From Planctomycetaceae bacterium (lineage in GTDB: Bacteria; Planctomycetota; Planctomycetia; Pirellulales; UBA1268): DNA of 6,367 nucleotides. The stretch lies in contig PKCL01000052.1 in assembly GCA_002862165.1 (NCBI GenBank), forward strand, positions 1 to 6,367, given 5' to 3'. The notes below the pieces were generated by a model, which worked only from the letters and a program-made list of their open reading frames with translations, searched no databases and had not been told where the DNA came from. Made by a program: the position numbers and the translations under genes. Below are positions 4,085-6,367 of the stretch, piece after piece (positions within the stretch are counted from its first letter, which is position 1; each line of letters opens with the position of its first letter).

Positions 4085-6367
4085 GATCGACGACTGTTTC
4101 CAGAAACGTGTCATCTTGAAAACTGCTTTTTGTGAGATAGCGGTTTGCACCGGCATCTAGGCCTCTGAGGCGATCCTCTTCACGATCTTTATAAGACACG
4201 ATAACGACAGGTACATGGCTTCGTTGAGCATCAGTTTTAATAAGAGTTACTAAGCCAATCCCATCCATTCGAGGCATGTCGACATCACTTACTACAAGAT
4301 CGTAGGGGGTGCTCCGAAACGCATTCCATCCATCCATTCCATCAACTGCAACATCTACTTCATAACCTCGTGACTGAAGCAATTGTCGCTCTAGTTCTCG
4401 TACTGTGATCGAGTCATCAACAACCAGTATTCGTTTCGCCTGAACAGCTTCTAGTTCATCTCGTGCGGCATCGATGGGTGAAATCCCTCGACCAGTTAAT
4501 AGACTATCAATTGATCGTACAAGATCTTCGATGTCGACAATAAGAACAGGTTCACCATTTTCTAGTAATGATGCGCTGCTGATGTTTGGTACCTTTCCGA
4601 GTCGCGAATCCAATGGCCTCACCTCGAGGTCACGTTCTCCTGAAAATGCATTCACAACCAATCCGAATTGCTGGCCCCGATCGCTTACAACGACTACAGA
4701 AAGATCACCTTCTTCTTGGCCCGACTTCTCGATGCCAAAGACGTCGCAAGCGTGAACGAGACCGATTGCAGTGCCGTCATGTTCGATATAGTTACGACCC
4801 TCGACTGACGCAATTTCTGCTCTCCGGCAGGTGAGGATATGATCAATTCGTGGAAGAGGAAAAGCATAAGGTTCGCCGCCGATGTCAACGAGTAGAGCAC
4901 GAATGACAGACATTGTGATCGGTAGTTGCAGGGTGAAGCATGTCTGTTTGCCCTGCTGTGTGGTAATTCGTACGGTTCCGCCGACAGCTTTTACCATGGT
5001 CTGAACAACATCGAGGCCAACGCCTCTTCCCGAAAGCTCGGTAACGTTATTGCGAGTTGAGAATCCTGGTAGAAAAAGAAACTCGAGAAGCTCTGGCTCT
5101 GAGAGGCGTTCTGCAACACTCGGTGTGACTAATTCACGATCAATTATTTTACGCTTCAGTGATTCAAGGTTTACACCACGACCGTCATCAATAATGCTGA
5201 TGGTAAGGCTGCCTGCTCGGTGTCCAGCATCGATTGTAATTGTTCCATTTGCTGATTTATTTGCCTGAAGCCGTTCCTCAGGCAGTTCCATGCCGTGATC
5301 AAGGGCGTTACGAATAAGATGAGAAAGCGGTGCTTCGAGTTTATCAAGAATGTCACGGTCGACACCTGTTTGATCACCTTGGACGACAAGTCGAACTTTT
5401 TTGTGTAGTTGGCGAGACACATCTCGGACAAGTCTTGGGAAACCATGAATGCCGTCGGCGAGCGGCCTCATTCGACTGAAGATCACCTCTCGGTGCAGTC
5501 TTTCTGAGAGGTCTTCATTGCGTCTCGCAAACCCCTCAAACGCCTCTATGATTTTTGTAAGTTTGTCGAGACTTTGTACGGACTGTTGTCGCAAACTTTC
5601 GATAATTGTGATTTGTGAGGCGGGCAGGTCGACGGCACGAATTTTTTCTTCGTAAGCTGTAACTTGATCGCAAAGGTCGGTTTGGTATTCACGCAGTGCT
5701 AGCAGGGAGTCAGCAAATGGTCTTAGTTGTCGGGCCTCAACAAGAGATTCTCCGGCGAGCCCCACAAGTCTCGTCAAACTTCCGGTAGAGACTCGAACAA
5801 CCCGTTCTTCATCATCTTTCGATGTGTCAGCCGGGCTTGTTTTGGATCGCTCGGAAGTGTCGCCTGTAGAACTGTCGGATGAAGACAACTCTACGTCGAG
5901 ATTGGTGTCCTTTGAATCAAATTTAGTGGTTTGTCCAGCTACGGTTTTCGAAGTGTCGTCCGGAGAGTTGTTTCGTTTTATTTCCTCATCGGAGATTTTC
6001 TGGTCAAGATGTTTTTGTTCCTCACCGGTCGGCTCAAGAGGAATCACGAGCTGTTCTGAATGTGTAACTTCTAAAGATGGTGGTGGAGTGCTATTCGGCG
6101 TTGATGTACTTGTTTCTGGAGCCGTGCTGGTTTCTGGAGTCGGGCTGGAAATAACATCTTGAAGATTTTGAACACAATGCTTCGCTTTTCCTTGCCATGC
6201 TGCATCCGTGGAATCGTCTGCAGCGGCTATTGCGGATAGGAAATCAATGCCTGCAAGAAGAATATCTGCGTGTGTCGGTTTGACAGTAATTTTATTGTCA
6301 CCAGCTGCCAGAAAGACATCTTCAAGAGCATGGGCGACTTGCACGGCTGCGTCGAGGCCTACGATAC
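4062..6367 (-). CDS. cheA: CheA-type hybrid histidine kinase with C-terminal receiver (WspE-like), 5' partial
   Basis: Chemosensory kinase; 767 residues are visible (numbered from the first full codon at 6365) and the N-terminus lies outside the window. Order: the C-terminal half of an Hpt domain (1-60, beginning IVGLDAAVQVAHALED), a Ser/Thr/Pro/Asp-rich linker (about 70-187), dimerisation helices (188-305), a CheA ATPase (about 306-481) with N box HLIRNALDH (349-357), DDGRG (393-397), GFSTR (434-438) and GRGVGLDVV (446-454), a CheW-like domain (482-624), and a receiver (644-762). The receiver has D650/D651, phosphoacceptor D694, S724 and K746, with CheY-like spacing. The Hpt phosphohistidine (usually HSLKG) should lie just upstream, off the window. 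A GTG at 6344 is in frame but is internal, because conserved Hpt sequence precedes it. By family, it autophosphorylates under receptor and CheW control and passes phosphate to its own receiver or a separate regulator. WspE is the closest match by memory; FrzE-like or generic CheA-REC hybrids are alternatives. Confidence 0.95.
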   Translation of the reverse strand, partial: IVGLDAAVQVAHALEDVFLAAGDNKITVKPTHADILLAGIDFLSAIAAADDSTDAAWQGKAKHCVQNLQDVISSPTPETSTAPETSTSTPNSTPPPSLEVTHSEQLVIPLEPTGEEQKHLDQKISDEEIKRNNSPDDTSKTVAGQTTKFDSKDTNLDVELSSSDSSTGDTSERSKTSPADTSKDDEERVVRVSTGSLTRLVGLAGESLVEARQLRPFADSLLALREYQTDLCDQVTAYEEKIRAVDLPASQITIIESLRQQSVQSLDKLTKIIEAFEGFARRNEDLSERLHREVIFSRMRPLADGIHGFPRLVRDVSRQLHKKVRLVVQGDQTGVDRDILDKLEAPLSHLIRNALDHGMELPEERLQANKSANGTITIDAGHRAGSLTISIIDDGRGVNLESLKRKIIDRELVTPSVAERLSEPELLEFLFLPGFSTRNNVTELSGRGVGLDVVQTMVKAVGGTVRITTQQGKQTCFTLQLPITMSVIRALLVDIGGEPYAFPLPRIDHILTCRRAEIASVEGRNYIEHDGTAIGLVHACDVFGIEKSGQEEGDLSVVVVSDRGQQFGLVVNAFSGERDLEVRPLDSRLGKVPNISSASLLENGEPVLIVDIEDLVRSIDSLLTGRGISPIDAARDELEAVQAKRILVVDDSITVRELERQLLQSRGYEVDVAVDGMDGWNAFRSTPYDLVVSDVDMPRMDGIGLVTLIKTDAQRSHVPVVIVSYKDREEDRLRGLDAGANRYLTKSSFQDDTFLETVVDLIGEPTD
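6112..6147 (-). repeat. 18-base tandem duplication inside the kinase linker
   Basis: Two adjacent 18-base units (6112-6129 and 6130-6147) match at 16 of 18 positions. On the minus strand they encode the hexapeptides SPTPET and STAPET, followed by the degenerate STSTPN. The repeat keeps the frame and lies in the low-complexity linker between Hpt and dimerisation domains, where length changes are likely tolerated. Confidence 0.8.

Noticed and set aside
4160..4195. GCCT/AGGC and GATC pairings followed by TTT inside the kinase 3' end, considered as an amidase terminator.
   Set aside because: Stems are only about four pairs and the T-tract is three bases, too weak to call.

Overview
The window looks like a piece of a bacterial chromosome, most likely from a planctomycete. 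The clearest pointer is the bacillithiol-type PIG-L deacetylase, whose wording (HPDDAE, a GEPTPLGTPEIR stretch, YWVDAHPDHVA, a CREP tail) resembles planctomycete copies as I remember them. The phylum call is an inference from protein style and has not been tested by a search. Base composition is close to balanced and even across the window. I see no insertion sequence, integrase, tRNA, rRNA or CRISPR array, so this reads as ordinary chromosomal sequence.

Layout, left to right. Bases 1-181 hold a weak, probably partial minus-strand reading frame. Bases 182-865 (minus) encode a BshB1-type N-acetylglucosaminyl-malate deacetylase. A 146-base divergent spacer follows (866-1011); it must carry control for both directions and contains a short direct repeat and an imperfect inverted repeat. 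On the plus strand, bases 1012-2574 (GTG start) encode an M32 metallocarboxypeptidase with all family motifs. It is followed after 34 bases by an amidase-signature hydrolase (2609-4084) whose catalytic spacing and central region resemble fatty acid amide hydrolase (FAAH). These two genes probably form an operon. Bases 4062-6367 (minus) encode a CheA-type hybrid kinase with a C-terminal receiver, of the kind found as WspE in Wsp-like chemosensory systems. Its 5' end lies beyond the right edge, and its last codons overlap the last codons of the amidase tail to tail by 23 bases.

Functionally, the window joins thiol biosynthesis (bacillithiol), a small plus-strand hydrolase operon (peptide C-terminal trimming and amide hydrolysis) and one component of a chemosensory signalling pathway whose partners would lie beyond the right edge. 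There is no clear evidence for a new multi-gene system. The points most worth checking are the FAAH-like amidase paired with a carboxypeptidase, the repeat-bearing divergent spacer, the convergent gene overlap, and the unresolved frame at the left edge.
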